From contig DXXG01000010.1 of NCBI GenBank assembly GCA_019416455.1, positions 62,001-126,000 on the forward strand: a stretch of DNA of 64,000 nt. Direction: 5' to 3'. This DNA comes from Clostridiales bacterium. GTDB taxonomy: Bacteria; Bacillota; Clostridia; Oscillospirales; Acutalibacteraceae. Within the stretch, counting starts at the first letter, position 1, and each line of letters begins with the position of its first letter. Shown here piece by piece: positions 7,543 to 15,285 of the stretch. A model generated the notes under the pieces. The model worked only from the letters and a program-made list of their open reading frames with translations, was not told the DNA's origin and did not search any database. The position numbers and the translations under genes were made by a program.

Positions 7543-8463
7543 ATGAAGAAAAAAGCATTGTCACTGGTGCTGGCGCTGGTTTTGGCGCTGAGCATGGCAG
7601 CTTGCGGAAATAACGCTTCCAGTGGGACCGACAATAATCAGGACGCCAGTGAGACCAGCAGTCAGACGGTGGATTCCAGTCAGGCTTCGGAAACCCAGTC
7701 CGAGGAAAGCGGCGCGGGGGAAGAGACGGCGGAAGAAAGCGACCTGGCTTATGTGCAGGACAAGGGAACTCTGGTGGTGGGCATCACCTATTTCGATCCC
7801 ATGGACTATAAGGAAGAGGGCAGCGACGAGTGGATCGGCTTTGACGCTGACATGGCAAAAGCCTTCGCGGAGAGCCTGGGTGTGGACGTGGAATTCATTG
7901 AGATCACCTGGGACTACAAGGTGGAGGAGCTGGACTCCAAGTCCATCGACGCTGTGTGGAACGGCATGACCCTCACCGATGAGGTGAAATCCGCCATGGC
8001 CACTTCCGCACCTTACTGCACCAATTACCAGGTGCTGGTTTACCCCGGCGACAAGGCCGCTGATTTCGAGGGCCTGACCACTTTGGAGGGATTGAATATC
8101 GCGGTGGAATCCGGTTCCGCCGGTGAAGATGCCGCGACAGCTCTGAACGCTGCCACTGTGTCGGTCCAGTCCCAGGCCAACGCTCTGATGGAAGTCTCCG
8201 CGGGCACTGCTGACGCCGCAGTGATCGACGTGCTCATGGCGGCCGCCATGACCGGCGAGGGCACCAGCTACGAGGGTCTGTCTTACAGCTTGAACCTAAA
8301 CGAAGCCCAGGGACTGGATTCTGAGGAGTACGGCGTTGGCTTCCGTAAGGGTTCCGATTTGGTGGAGGCGTTCAACCAGTTCTGGGCAGATAAGACCGCG
8401 GACGGCACTGTGGAAGAAGTGGCCGCCACCTACGGTCTCCAGGACGCTGTGATCTTGGAATAA
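7543..8463 (+). CDS. Polar amino acid ABC transporter, substrate-binding lipoprotein
   Basis: 306-residue solute-binding protein (SBP_bac_3 family) of a polar amino acid importer. It starts with a lipoprotein signal, MKKKALSLVLALVLALSMAAC, with C21 as the lipidated residue; a Ser/Glu-rich linker to about residue 70 leads to the mature domain (GTLVVGITYFDPMDY). The interlobe motif normally TPER-K, whose Arg holds the ligand alpha-carboxylate, reads TDEVK here, so the classic Arg is absent at that position. The later Asp of the TADAAVIDVLMA segment is present. The ATG at 7543 follows TTTGGAGGG. It is the first gene of a three-gene operon with permease and ATPase, and its promoter carries the operator seen at the his operon. 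Histidine or an analogue is therefore the best guess for substrate. Confidence 0.9.
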   Translation: MKKKALSLVLALVLALSMAACGNNASSGTDNNQDASETSSQTVDSSQASETQSEESGAGEETAEESDLAYVQDKGTLVVGITYFDPMDYKEEGSDEWIGFDADMAKAFAESLGVDVEFIEITWDYKVEELDSKSIDAVWNGMTLTDEVKSAMATSAPYCTNYQVLVYPGDKAADFEGLTTLEGLNIAVESGSAGEDAATALNAATVSVQSQANALMEVSAGTADAAVIDVLMAAAMTGEGTSYEGLSYSLNLNEAQGLDSEEYGVGFRKGSDLVEAFNQFWADKTADGTVEEVAATYGLQDAVILE

Positions 8464-8496
8464 TCCTATTCATTATTAAATCACATGGAACTGTTC

Positions 8497-8525
8497 AAGG
8501 CAGAGGGTGATTTGCCCTCTGCCTT
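8497..8525 (+). promoter_or_regulatory. Intercistronic stem-loop between binding protein and permease genes
   Basis: Perfect 11-bp stem AAGGCAGAGGG / CCCTCTGCCTT with a 7-nt loop and only a weak T-run. Such hairpins commonly protect or partly terminate the upstream message so the binding protein is made in excess of the membrane parts. Confidence 0.6.
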
Positions 8526-8574
8526 TGGACGGCTTAAGAGAACCATGATCCCATTTTAGAGAGGACGATCCGTT

Positions 8575-9339
8575 GTGCTGGAGTTTTTTTCCTCCGACCA
8601 ATTTCAAACTGTTTTTGCAGCCCTGAACAGCGGGTTTCTGGTTACCCTGGAACTGTTCTTTATCACGTTGATCGGTGCCCTTCCTTTGGGGCTTATCATC
8701 TCTTTCGGCTCCATGAGCCGTTTTCGCCCCTTCGGCCTGCTGGCCGCTCAGTTTGGGATCACTCCCAAAAGCAAGCTGGCGAAAGCAGTGTGCGGGTTCC
8801 GGCCGATCCGCCTTGTCTGCCGGGTGCTGGTCTGGGCGATCCGGGGTACACCTCTGGTGTTGCAGATCATCATCCTGTTCTATGTTCCCGGCATGGTGGG
8901 GCTGTTCACCTGGGGAGGCGGCGAAACCGCCCGGTTCACTGCGGTATCCGTAGCGTTTGTGCTGAATTACGCCTGCTACTTTTCCGAGATCTATCGGGGC
9001 GGCATCCAGGGGGTGCCGGTGGGGCAGCAGGAGGCAGGCCAGGTGCTGGGCATGACCAAGTCTCAGATCTTTTTCAAGGTGACCCTGCTGCAAATGATCA
9101 AGCGGATCGTTCCGCCCATGTCTAACGAGATCATCACTCTGGTGAAAGACACTTCTTTGGCAAGAGTCATCGCCTTGCAGGAAGTGATCTGGATGGGCGA
9201 GTCCTTCATGAAGGGCAACCAGGGGTATTCCGGTTTGGTGTGGCCTCTGTTCTTCACCGCGGTGTACTATTTGGTGTTTAGCGGCGTGGCCACCATCCTG
9301 TTGGGCAAACTGGAAAAGAAACTGGAGTTTTTCCGGTAA
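8575..9339 (+). CDS. Polar amino acid ABC transporter, permease
   Basis: 254-residue integral membrane subunit of the HisM/GlnP family, which forms a homodimeric channel. Several hydrophobic helices are visible: FLVTLELFFITLIGALPLGL, VLQIIILFYVPGMVG, VSVAFVLNYACYF and the C-terminal PLFFTAVYYLVFSGVATILL. The ATPase-contacting EAA loop is clear (YRGGIQGVPVGQQEAGQVLG). The start is GTG with GAGG (8561-8564) upstream; no ATG start is available. It follows the binding protein after a stem-loop and precedes the ATPase by 14 nt. The specificity call (histidine or a related amino acid) comes only from the shared operator. Confidence 0.9.
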   Translation: MLEFFSSDQFQTVFAALNSGFLVTLELFFITLIGALPLGLIISFGSMSRFRPFGLLAAQFGITPKSKLAKAVCGFRPIRLVCRVLVWAIRGTPLVLQIIILFYVPGMVGLFTWGGGETARFTAVSVAFVLNYACYFSEIYRGGIQGVPVGQQEAGQVLGMTKSQIFFKVTLLQMIKRIVPPMSNEIITLVKDTSLARVIALQEVIWMGESFMKGNQGYSGLVWPLFFTAVYYLVFSGVATILLGKLEKKLEFFR

Positions 9340-9353
9340 AGGGGGTATGGGAA

Positions 9354-10139
9354 ATGGCGATTTTGCAAGTGCAGAATTTGGAAAAGCATTTCGGTACTAC
9401 ACAGGTGCTGAAAGATATCGGTTTTGAATTGGAGCAGGGCCAGGCCATGGCCATCATCGGATCGTCGGGCAGCGGTAAGACCACTCTGCTGCGGTGTTTG
9501 AATTTCCTGGAGACTCCCACCCGGGGGAAGATTTTGGTCCAGGGACAGACTTTGTTCGATGCCGAGGATCCCTCCACCCAGAAGGAGAGCGAGGTCCGGA
9601 AAAAGCGTCTCCACTTTGGGATGGTGTTCCAGTCCTTCAACCTGTTCCCGCAGTATACGGTGTTGGAAAATGTTACCTTGGCAAAAAAGCTTTTAGCCAA
9701 GGAGGCTCCGGACTATAAAGCCAGCAAAAAGCAGATCCTCTCTCAGATCGAGGAAGAGGGGAAAGACCTGCTGGAAAAAATGGGTCTGGCGGACCGAGCC
9801 GGGCATTATCCTCACCAGCTTTCCGGTGGTCAGCAGCAGCGGGTGGCCATCGCCCGGGCGCTGGCACTGTCACCGGATATCCTCTGTTTTGACGAACCCA
9901 CTTCTGCCTTGGATCCGGAACTGACCGGGGAAGTGCTGAAAGTGATCCGTTCCTTGGCAGAGCAGAAGACAACCATGATCATCGTCACCCACGAGATGGC
10001 CTTTGCCAGAGACGTGGCGGACCAGGTGGTCTTTATGGACAGCGGTGTGATCGTGGAGCAGGGCGACGCCCGTCAGGTGATCGAGAATCCCCGCCACCAG
10101 CGGACGAAGCAGTTTTTGTCCCGGTATTCTCAAAATTAA
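9354..10139 (+). CDS. Polar amino acid ABC transporter, ATP-binding protein
   Basis: 261-residue ABC ATPase of the HisP/GlnQ type that powers the importer. Walker A GSSGSGKT (36-43), the signature LSGGQQQRVAIARA near residue 155, Walker B ILCFDEPTSALDPE near 175-188 and the switch His in IVTHEM are all intact. The protein is about 15-20 residues longer than E. coli GlnQ because of an insert around residues 100-140 (LAKKLLAKEAPDYKASKK). AAGGGGGT lies upstream of the ATG. It is the last gene of the importer operon and is followed directly by a terminator. Confidence 0.94.
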   Translation: MAILQVQNLEKHFGTTQVLKDIGFELEQGQAMAIIGSSGSGKTTLLRCLNFLETPTRGKILVQGQTLFDAEDPSTQKESEVRKKRLHFGMVFQSFNLFPQYTVLENVTLAKKLLAKEAPDYKASKKQILSQIEEEGKDLLEKMGLADRAGHYPHQLSGGQQQRVAIARALALSPDILCFDEPTSALDPELTGEVLKVIRSLAEQKTTMIIVTHEMAFARDVADQVVFMDSGVIVEQGDARQVIENPRHQRTKQFLSRYSQN

Positions 10140-10140
10140 A

Positions 10141-10171
10141 AAAGGCTTCCCCATATGGGGAGGCCTTTTTT
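10141..10171. terminator. Bidirectional terminator between importer operon and ppa
   Basis: 12-bp stem AAAGGCTTCCCC / GGGGAGGCCTTT (one G-T pair), loop ATAT, T-tract on each strand. Confidence 0.92.
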
Positions 10172-10193
10172 GTTCCAGGTCCGGTGGACCGGG

Positions 10194-10727
10194 TCATTTG
10201 CAGAAACAGTTCAGGTAACGCTCCAAGCAAGAGGCGATGATGGATTTTGCTTCCTCGTGGTCCTTTACTTCACCGATCTCGGTGGACTGCACGTTTTCCA
10301 GCTGTTTGTACACCGTGAAAAAGTGCTGCATCTCATCAAAAATATGCCGGGGCAGTTCGCTGATGTCTTTATAGTTGTTGTAGGTGGGGTCATCGAAGGG
10401 GATGGCGATGATCTTTTCATCCTTGCTTCCTCCGTCGTCCATTACGATCACTCCAATGGGGTAGCAGCGCACCAGAGACATGGGAATGATGTTTTCCGAA
10501 CAGAGCACCAGTACGTCCAGCGGGTCATTGTCATTGGCGTAGGTGCGGGGGATAAACCCATAGTTCGCCGGGTAATGGGTGGAAGTGTATAACACTCGGT
10601 CCAACCGCAGCAGACCGGTCTCTTTGTCCATTTCATATTTCGCTTTCCCGCCCTTGGTGATCTCGATCACGGCAAAAAAGTCGTCGGCCTTGATGCGCTT
10701 GGGGGAGATATCATGCCAGATATTCAC
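10194..10727 (-). CDS. ppa: Inorganic pyrophosphatase, family I
   Basis: 177-residue soluble pyrophosphatase, hydrolysing PPi to two phosphates and so driving nucleotide and amino acid polymerisation. The family signature DNDPLD (66-71) is present, with THYPANYGFIPRTY before it and KDEKIIAIP after it. I placed the start at the GTG at 10727 because the protein then begins MNIWHDISP, as family members do. The AGGAAAGG ribosome site (10737-10744) is then 9 nt away. The ATG at 10736 touches that site, which is too close for initiation. It is monocistronic. Confidence 0.92.
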   Translation of the reverse strand: MNIWHDISPKRIKADDFFAVIEITKGGKAKYEMDKETGLLRLDRVLYTSTHYPANYGFIPRTYANDNDPLDVLVLCSENIIPMSLVRCYPIGVIVMDDGGSKDEKIIAIPFDDPTYNNYKDISELPRHIFDEMQHFFTVYKQLENVQSTEIGEVKDHEEAKSIIASCLERYLNCFCK

Positions 10728-10759
10728 GGCGATCATCCTTTCCTGAATACGTTTTCCAC

Positions 10760-10788
10760 ATTATAGCACAGATTTTTTGGAAAATGAA
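10760..10788 (-). promoter_or_regulatory. Extended -10 promoter for ppa
   Basis: On the reverse strand TGTGC-TATAAT (TATAAT at 10760-10765) with a poor -35 (TTCATT, 10783-10788). Confidence 0.55.
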
Positions 10789-10838
10789 GGGATGGAGCAG
10801 TGATCCGGGGCATAATCTAATAGGGAGGAGGTGGCGGT

Positions 10839-11135
10839 GTGACGTGCAGAATGGACACTTTACGGGATAAAGAGGTCATCAACGTAAAGGACGGAGGGCG
10901 TATCGGCTTCGTCAGCGACGTGGAACTGGACACCAAAGAAGCCCGGCTTTCCGCCGTAGTGGTGTACGGGCGGCTTCGTCTGTTCGGGCTGCTTGGAAGG
11001 GAAGCGGACTTTGTCATCCCCTGGGGAGATATCGTCCTCATCGGGGAGGACACCGTGCTGGTGCGCTACGAGCCTCCCGCTTCGGCTCAGCGCCCGGGTC
11101 CCTTGGGCAGGCTGCTGGAAAAGCTGGGATTTTAA
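10839..11135 (+). CDS. YlmC/YmxH-family PRC-barrel protein (sporulation-associated)
   Basis: 98-residue PRC-barrel protein. The pattern LRDKEVINVKDGGRIGFVSDVELD, then a beta strand with a hydrophobic core, and VIPWGDIVLIGEDTVLV is that of the YlmC/YmxH family. This family is conserved in spore-forming Firmicutes but has no defined biochemistry. Start is a GTG after a very strong GGAGGAGG site (10824-10832). The Pro/Arg-rich tail (ASAQRPGPLGRLLEKLGF) is specific to this copy. It stands alone between ppa and the rpsB promoter. Confidence 0.8.
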   Translation: MTCRMDTLRDKEVINVKDGGRIGFVSDVELDTKEARLSAVVVYGRLRLFGLLGREADFVIPWGDIVLIGEDTVLVRYEPPASAQRPGPLGRLLEKLGF

Positions 11136-11170
11136 GCCCTGGATTTTTCCTCTTTGCGGCAAAAAAATCC

Positions 11171-11199
11171 TTGCTTCTCTAGGGGCTTCGTGCTATAAT
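11171..11199 (+). promoter_or_regulatory. rpsB-tsf promoter
   Basis: TTGCTT (11171-11176), 17 bp, TATAAT (11194-11199), preceded by the extended -10 bases GTGC. Confidence 0.78.
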
Positions 11200-11204
11200 A
11201 TTTC

Positions 11205-11338
11205 AGCAAAACACACGCCGCGTCTCGGATTGGTGCCCGGAAAGCTCCGGGTCTGCCCCGAAAAGACAGCGCGGCGGCGGCAAAAGCCCGGCAAAAAAAT
11301 TCAAACGGGCTTTTCAAAACCAAGGAGGTATTTTGTAA
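11205..11338 (+). promoter_or_regulatory. Structured rpsB leader (candidate S2 autoregulatory RNA)
   Basis: The roughly 130-nt leader folds on paper. CGCCGCG (11216-11222) pairs with CGCGGCG (11270-11276) and encloses the hairpin CCCGGA-AAGC-TCCGGG (11236-11251). A second hairpin AAAAGCCCG / CGGGCTTTT (11282-11314) stands just before the AAGGAGG site. Ribosomal protein S2 autoregulates rpsB-tsf in other bacteria; whether this fold does so is inference. Confidence 0.5.
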
Positions 11339-12091
11339 ATGGCAGTCGTATCTATGAAACAGCTGTTGGAGGCCGGCGTACACTTCGGCCACCAGACCCG
11401 TCGTTGGAACCCCAAGATGGCTCCCTACATCTTCACCGAGCGCAATGGGATCTACATCATCGACCTGCAGAAGACCGTGAAGAAGCTGGAAGAGGCTTAC
11501 AACTTCGTGCGTGACCTGTCCGCTGAGGGCAAGAACGTGCTGTTCGTGGGCACCAAGAAGCAGGCTCAGGAGTCCATCCGCGAGGAGGCTACCCGCGCCG
11601 GCGCTTACTATGTAAACGCTCGTTGGCTGGGCGGCATGCTCACCAACTTCGCTACCATCCGTACCCGCATCCAGCGTCTGGCTCAGCTGCGGAAGATGGA
11701 AGAGGACGGCACTTTTGATCTGCTGCCCAAGAAGGAAGTCAGCAAGCTGCAGCTGGAGATCGAGAAGCTGGAGAAGTTCCTGGGCGGCATCAAAGAGATG
11801 AAGTCCTTCCCCGGTGCTCTGTTCATCGTTGACCCCCGCAAGGAGCGCATCGCTGTTTCCGAGGCCCGCAACCTGGGCATTCCGATCGTGGCTATCGTGG
11901 ACACCAACTGCGATCCCGATGAGATCGACTACGTGATCCCCGGCAACGACGACGCTATCCGCGCTGTGAAGCTGATTGCTGGCGCTATGGCTGACGCTAT
12001 CATCGAGGGCCGTGAGGGCCAGATGGGTGCCGCTGCTAAGGAAGCCGCTGAGGAAGAGGCTGAGGCTGGCGACATCAGCGTGGAGGAGTAA
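11339..12091 (+). CDS. rpsB: 30S ribosomal protein S2
   Basis: 250 residues, usual size for S2. The N-terminus MAVVSMKQLLEAGVHFGHQT and motifs RRWNPKMAPYIF, NARWLGGMLTNF and VDTNCDPDEIDYVIPGNDDAIRA are those of S2 throughout. S2 binds late to the 30S subunit on the solvent side of the head-body junction. AAGGAGG precedes the ATG. Codon use is strongly biased, as in highly expressed genes. It heads a two-gene operon with tsf. The acidic tail (EEAEEEAEAGDISVEE) is normal for Firmicutes. Confidence 0.98.
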   Translation: MAVVSMKQLLEAGVHFGHQTRRWNPKMAPYIFTERNGIYIIDLQKTVKKLEEAYNFVRDLSAEGKNVLFVGTKKQAQESIREEATRAGAYYVNARWLGGMLTNFATIRTRIQRLAQLRKMEEDGTFDLLPKKEVSKLQLEIEKLEKFLGGIKEMKSFPGALFIVDPRKERIAVSEARNLGIPIVAIVDTNCDPDEIDYVIPGNDDAIRAVKLIAGAMADAIIEGREGQMGAAAKEAAEEEAEAGDISVEE

Positions 12092-12174
12092 TTTCTCCCC
12101 ACAGGTTTCGATTTGGGAATAGATGGGCCCTGAAATTAGTTTTGGGGCATTGAATAGAGAAAGGATGTTACAAG

Positions 12175-13089
12175 ATGAATTTTACCGCGAAAGACGTGGC
12201 AGCCCTTCGTGAAAAGACCGGCTGCGGCATGATGGATTGCAAGAAGGCTCTCACCGCTTCCGAGGGCGACATGGAAAAGGCCATCGACTTCCTGCGGGAA
12301 AAGGGCCTGGCCGCTTCCGTGAAGAAGGCTGGCCGTATCGCTGCTGAGGGTGTGGCTTTCGCTACCGTCAGCGAGTGCGGCAAAGTGGCTGTTGTCATCG
12401 AGGTCAACGCTGAGACCGACTTCGTGGCCAAGAACGCCGACTTCCAGGCTTTTGTAAAGACCTGCGCTGACACCGTTATCTATGAGAACCCCGCTGACGT
12501 GGAAGCTCTGCTGGCTTGCAAGGCTCACGGCACCGAGGAGACTGTGGACGCTCTGCTGAAGGAGAAGATCCTCACCATCGGCGAGAACATCAAGATCCGC
12601 CGCTTTGCTCGTTTCGAGGGCGCTGTTACCTCTTATGTCCATGCTGGCGGCCGTATCGGTGTTATCGTGAAGTTCGACACCACCGATGAGATCGCTTCCA
12701 CCGACGCCTTCAAGACCTACGCTCACAACGTGGCTATGCAGATCGCTGCCATGAACGCTGAGTACCTGGATGAGTCCAGCGTGCCCGCCGAGCGCGTGGA
12801 GAAGGAGAAGGAGATCCTCACCCAGCAGATCGTGGACGAGGGCAAGCCCCAGAACATCGCTGAGAAGATCGTGGCTGGCCGTCTGAATAAGTTCTTCAAG
12901 GAGATCTGCCTGGTGGATCAGGTCTACGTGCAGGACAGCTCCATGACCGTGAAGCAGTACACCGAGTCTGTCGCCAAGGAACTGGGCGGCGACATCAAGA
13001 TCGCTGCTTACACCCGCTTCGAGAAGGGCGAAGGCCTGGAGAAGCGTCAGGACGACTTCGCTGCTGAAGTTGCCGGCATGGTGAAGTAA
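12175..13089 (+). CDS. tsf: Elongation factor Ts
   Basis: 304-residue nucleotide-exchange factor for EF-Tu. The N-terminal UBA-like domain (AALREKTGCGMMDCKKAL) and the conserved core ETDFVAKNADF are present, followed by the two dimerisation subdomains. Its strong codon bias matches rpsB. The gap from rpsB is 83 nt without a terminator, so the two are co-transcribed. AGAAAGGAT lies upstream of the ATG. Confidence 0.97.
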   Translation: MNFTAKDVAALREKTGCGMMDCKKALTASEGDMEKAIDFLREKGLAASVKKAGRIAAEGVAFATVSECGKVAVVIEVNAETDFVAKNADFQAFVKTCADTVIYENPADVEALLACKAHGTEETVDALLKEKILTIGENIKIRRFARFEGAVTSYVHAGGRIGVIVKFDTTDEIASTDAFKTYAHNVAMQIAAMNAEYLDESSVPAERVEKEKEILTQQIVDEGKPQNIAEKIVAGRLNKFFKEICLVDQVYVQDSSMTVKQYTESVAKELGGDIKIAAYTRFEKGEGLEKRQDDFAAEVAGMVK

Positions 13090-13106
13090 TTTCTACGAAT
13101 CATAGT

Positions 13107-13142
13107 AAGGGAGCATGAGGTTGATCCTCATGCTCCCTTTTT
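13107..13142 (+). terminator. Terminator after tsf
   Basis: 14-bp perfect stem AAGGGAGCATGAGG / CCTCATGCTCCCTT, loop TTGAT, then T-tract. It overlaps the last codons of the convergent membrane gene. Confidence 0.93.
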
Positions 13143-13689
13143 ATGTTTGCTCTCCTTTCGACGAAAGGTCATCTAGGATAGTCCACTTTTTAAGAAACAG
13201 CAGATAGACTAAGATCAGCAAAAAGGGCAGATCGTAATAGTGGAGGAAATATCCCAGCAGGAAATTCAAACCCAGATATCCCACGAGTACCCCCACTTTC
13301 AAAACAAGAGCCAGCGCGCCGGGCCTCATGGTCAGTCTGGCCAGGTAGGCCATGAGGGGAGAGAAGCAGGCAAAGACAGCCCAGACTTTGATAAAACTCC
13401 ACCCGTAAACAGAGTTCGTCACTTCGGCGGTGATGTAGTAAGTTACCAGCATCCCGGCGCAGAATAGGAAGATGTTTATCATGGCATATTTTGTGTTCCG
13501 GCTGTAAAGACTGATGGTCATGCCAATGACCACCCAAACTCCCGCTTGGGAGAATATATCGCTGAGAGACACTCCGAAGTGCTGTGCGTAGCAGTAGACG
13601 TCCATCATTTTTACAAGAAATCCTGTTAATAACCCCACCAGGGCCATGCTGACAGGGTTGAGCAAGGCGTGCTGCATTTGGCGTTTCAT
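13141..13689 (-). CDS. Polytopic membrane protein of unknown function
   Basis: 182 residues, not recognised. About six membrane segments are visible: VSMALVGLLTGFLVKM, AGVWVVIGMTISLYS, MINIFLFCAGMLVTYYIT, WAVFACFSPLMAYLA, VLKVGVLVGYLGLNFLLGYF and LPFLLILVYLLFL, with short polar loops and no catalytic motif. The start at 13689 has AGAGGGG upstream. An in-frame ATG 48 nt earlier has no ribosome site. It is monocistronic, overlapping the tsf terminator at its 3' end. A small transporter or an accessory membrane protein is possible, but nothing in the sequence decides it. Confidence 0.7.
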   Translation of the reverse strand: MKRQMQHALLNPVSMALVGLLTGFLVKMMDVYCYAQHFGVSLSDIFSQAGVWVVIGMTISLYSRNTKYAMINIFLFCAGMLVTYYITAEVTNSVYGWSFIKVWAVFACFSPLMAYLARLTMRPGALALVLKVGVLVGYLGLNFLLGYFLHYYDLPFLLILVYLLFLKKWTILDDLSSKGEQT

Positions 13690-13721
13690 GGTGATCCCCT
13701 CTTCTTTTTTTGCTGGATGAT

Positions 13722-13750
13722 ATTGTAGCATAGTCAAGCCAACGAGGAAA
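13722..13750 (-). promoter_or_regulatory. Extended -10 promoter for the membrane protein
   Basis: On the reverse strand ATGC-TACAAT (TACAAT at 13722-13727) with a weak TTTCCT at -35. Confidence 0.5.
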
Positions 13751-13856
13751 AGGACGTGACTTTAGGAATGAAAGAAGAACAGGAAGCTCCTATATGAAAA
13801 AGTTGTTAATTTTTCGGAACTCTCCAGCTTTCCTTGGGGAAAGAAGTTCTTTAATC

Positions 13857-13885
13857 TTTACAACGGGGATGTTTTCATGTAAAAT
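13857..13885 (+). promoter_or_regulatory. Promoter of the pyrH-to-polC operon
   Basis: TTTACA (13857-13862), 17 bp, TAAAAT (13880-13885), about 38 nt before the pyrH ATG. It rules out the longer frame starting at 13794. Confidence 0.75.
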
Positions 13886-13922
13886 AAATGCGAATATATT
13901 CTGTATGAACGGGAGAGATACC

Positions 13923-14627
13923 ATGGCACCGAAATATAAGCGCGTTTTGCTCAAGCTCAGCGGGGAATCTTTGGCGGGAAAGGCCGGACACGGCATCGAC
14001 TTTGACACGGTTTTGGAGATCTGCAAGCCGGTCAAGGACATTGTGGACATGGGCGTGGAAGTGGCCATCGTGGTAGGCGGCGGCAACTTCTGGCGGGGCC
14101 GCAGCAGCGGCAAAATGGACCGCACTCGTGCCGACCACATGGGCATGCTGGCCACGGTGATCAACGCCCTGGGTGTTGCAGATGGTTTGGAGCAGCTGGG
14201 TCTGGATGTCCGGGTGCAGACCGCCATCGCCATGCAGGAAGTGGCTGAGCCTTACATCCGCAACCGGGCTGTGCGTCACCTGGAAAAGGGCAGAGTGGTT
14301 GTGTTCGGCTGCGGCACCGGCAACCCCTTCTTCTCCACGGATACCGGCGCGGCTCTGCGGGCTGCTGAGATCGAGGCTGACGTGATCCTGAAAGCCACCA
14401 TGGTGGACGGCGTTTACGACAGCGATCCCAAGAAGAATCCCGACGCGAAGAAGTACGACACTCTGAGCTATATGGACGTGCTCAACAAGAATCTGGGCGT
14501 CATGGATATGACCGCCGCCTCTTTCTGCAAGGACCGGAACATCCCCTTCCTGGTGTTCAGCATCGAGGACCCGGAGAACATCGTCCGGGCGGTGTCTGGC
14601 GAAAAGGTGGGCACTCTGGTGCAGTAA
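13923..14627 (+). CDS. pyrH: UMP kinase
   Basis: 234-residue hexameric bacterial UMP kinase, phosphorylating UMP to UDP with ATP in pyrimidine synthesis. Amino-acid-kinase-fold motifs are present: LLKLSGESL, the glycine loop IVVGGGNFWRG, FGCGTGNPFFSTDTGAALRAAE and VDGVYDSDPKKNPDA. The chosen ATG has GGGAGAG five nt upstream and lies just downstream of the promoter. First gene of an eight-gene run in the usual Firmicutes order. Confidence 0.97.
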   Translation: MAPKYKRVLLKLSGESLAGKAGHGIDFDTVLEICKPVKDIVDMGVEVAIVVGGGNFWRGRSSGKMDRTRADHMGMLATVINALGVADGLEQLGLDVRVQTAIAMQEVAEPYIRNRAVRHLEKGRVVVFGCGTGNPFFSTDTGAALRAAEIEADVILKATMVDGVYDSDPKKNPDAKKYDTLSYMDVLNKNLGVMDMTAASFCKDRNIPFLVFSIEDPENIVRAVSGEKVGTLVQ

Positions 14628-14706
14628 GAGTCAAAAACAAAACAGTGGGACGGTCCGGCGCGGGCCGTCTGAGAAATTCCAATTTACCTGAAAGGAATGG
14701 AACATT

Positions 14707-15270
14707 ATGGCAGAGATGAAAGACGTTTTCGCGAAAGCGGAAAAGAAAATGGGCAAGAGCATCGACCACTTGGAGGAGGAGTACGCCGCCATTCGCGCCG
14801 GCCGTGCCAACCCTGCCGTGCTGGATAAGATCATGGTCAACTACTATGATACTCCCACTCCTATCAACCAGTTGGCGGCTGTGTCCGTCACCGAGGCCCG
14901 GGTGCTGCTGATCCAGCCGTGGGATATGTCCGTGCTGCGGGGCATCGAGAAGGCCATCCAGACTTCCGATCTGGGTGTGAATCCTCAGAATGACGGCAAG
15001 GTGATCCGTCTGGTGTTCCCGCCCCTCAATGAGGAGCGCCGTCGTGAGCTGAGCAAGGAAGTTGCCAAGCTGGCGGAGGAGACCAAAGTGGCCATCCGGG
15101 CTATCCGCCGTGATGCCATCGAGAAGCTGAAGGAAATGAAAAAGACCGGTGAAATCACCGAGGATGACCTGAAGCAGGCAGAGAAAAAGACCCAGGATCT
15201 CACTGACAAGTTTGTGAAGAGCGCGGAAGAGTCCGCTCAGCGCAAGGAGAAGGAGATCATGGCCATCTGA
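14707..15270 (+). CDS. frr: Ribosome recycling factor
   Basis: 187 residues (family about 185). With EF-G it splits the post-termination ribosome. The long coiled hairpin (KAEKKMGKSIDHLEEEYAAI; RAGRANPAVLDKI) and the compact beta domain (YYDTPTPINQLAAVSV) are typical, as is the C-terminal KKTQDLTDKFVKSAEE. GAAAGGAATGG precedes the ATG. It follows pyrH by 79 nt and precedes uppS by 15 nt. Confidence 0.97.
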   Translation: MAEMKDVFAKAEKKMGKSIDHLEEEYAAIRAGRANPAVLDKIMVNYYDTPTPINQLAAVSVTEARVLLIQPWDMSVLRGIEKAIQTSDLGVNPQNDGKVIRLVFPPLNEERRRELSKEVAKLAEETKVAIRAIRRDAIEKLKEMKKTGEITEDDLKQAEKKTQDLTDKFVKSAEESAQRKEKEIMAI

Positions 15271-15285
15271 GCCTGAAGGGGGAAC

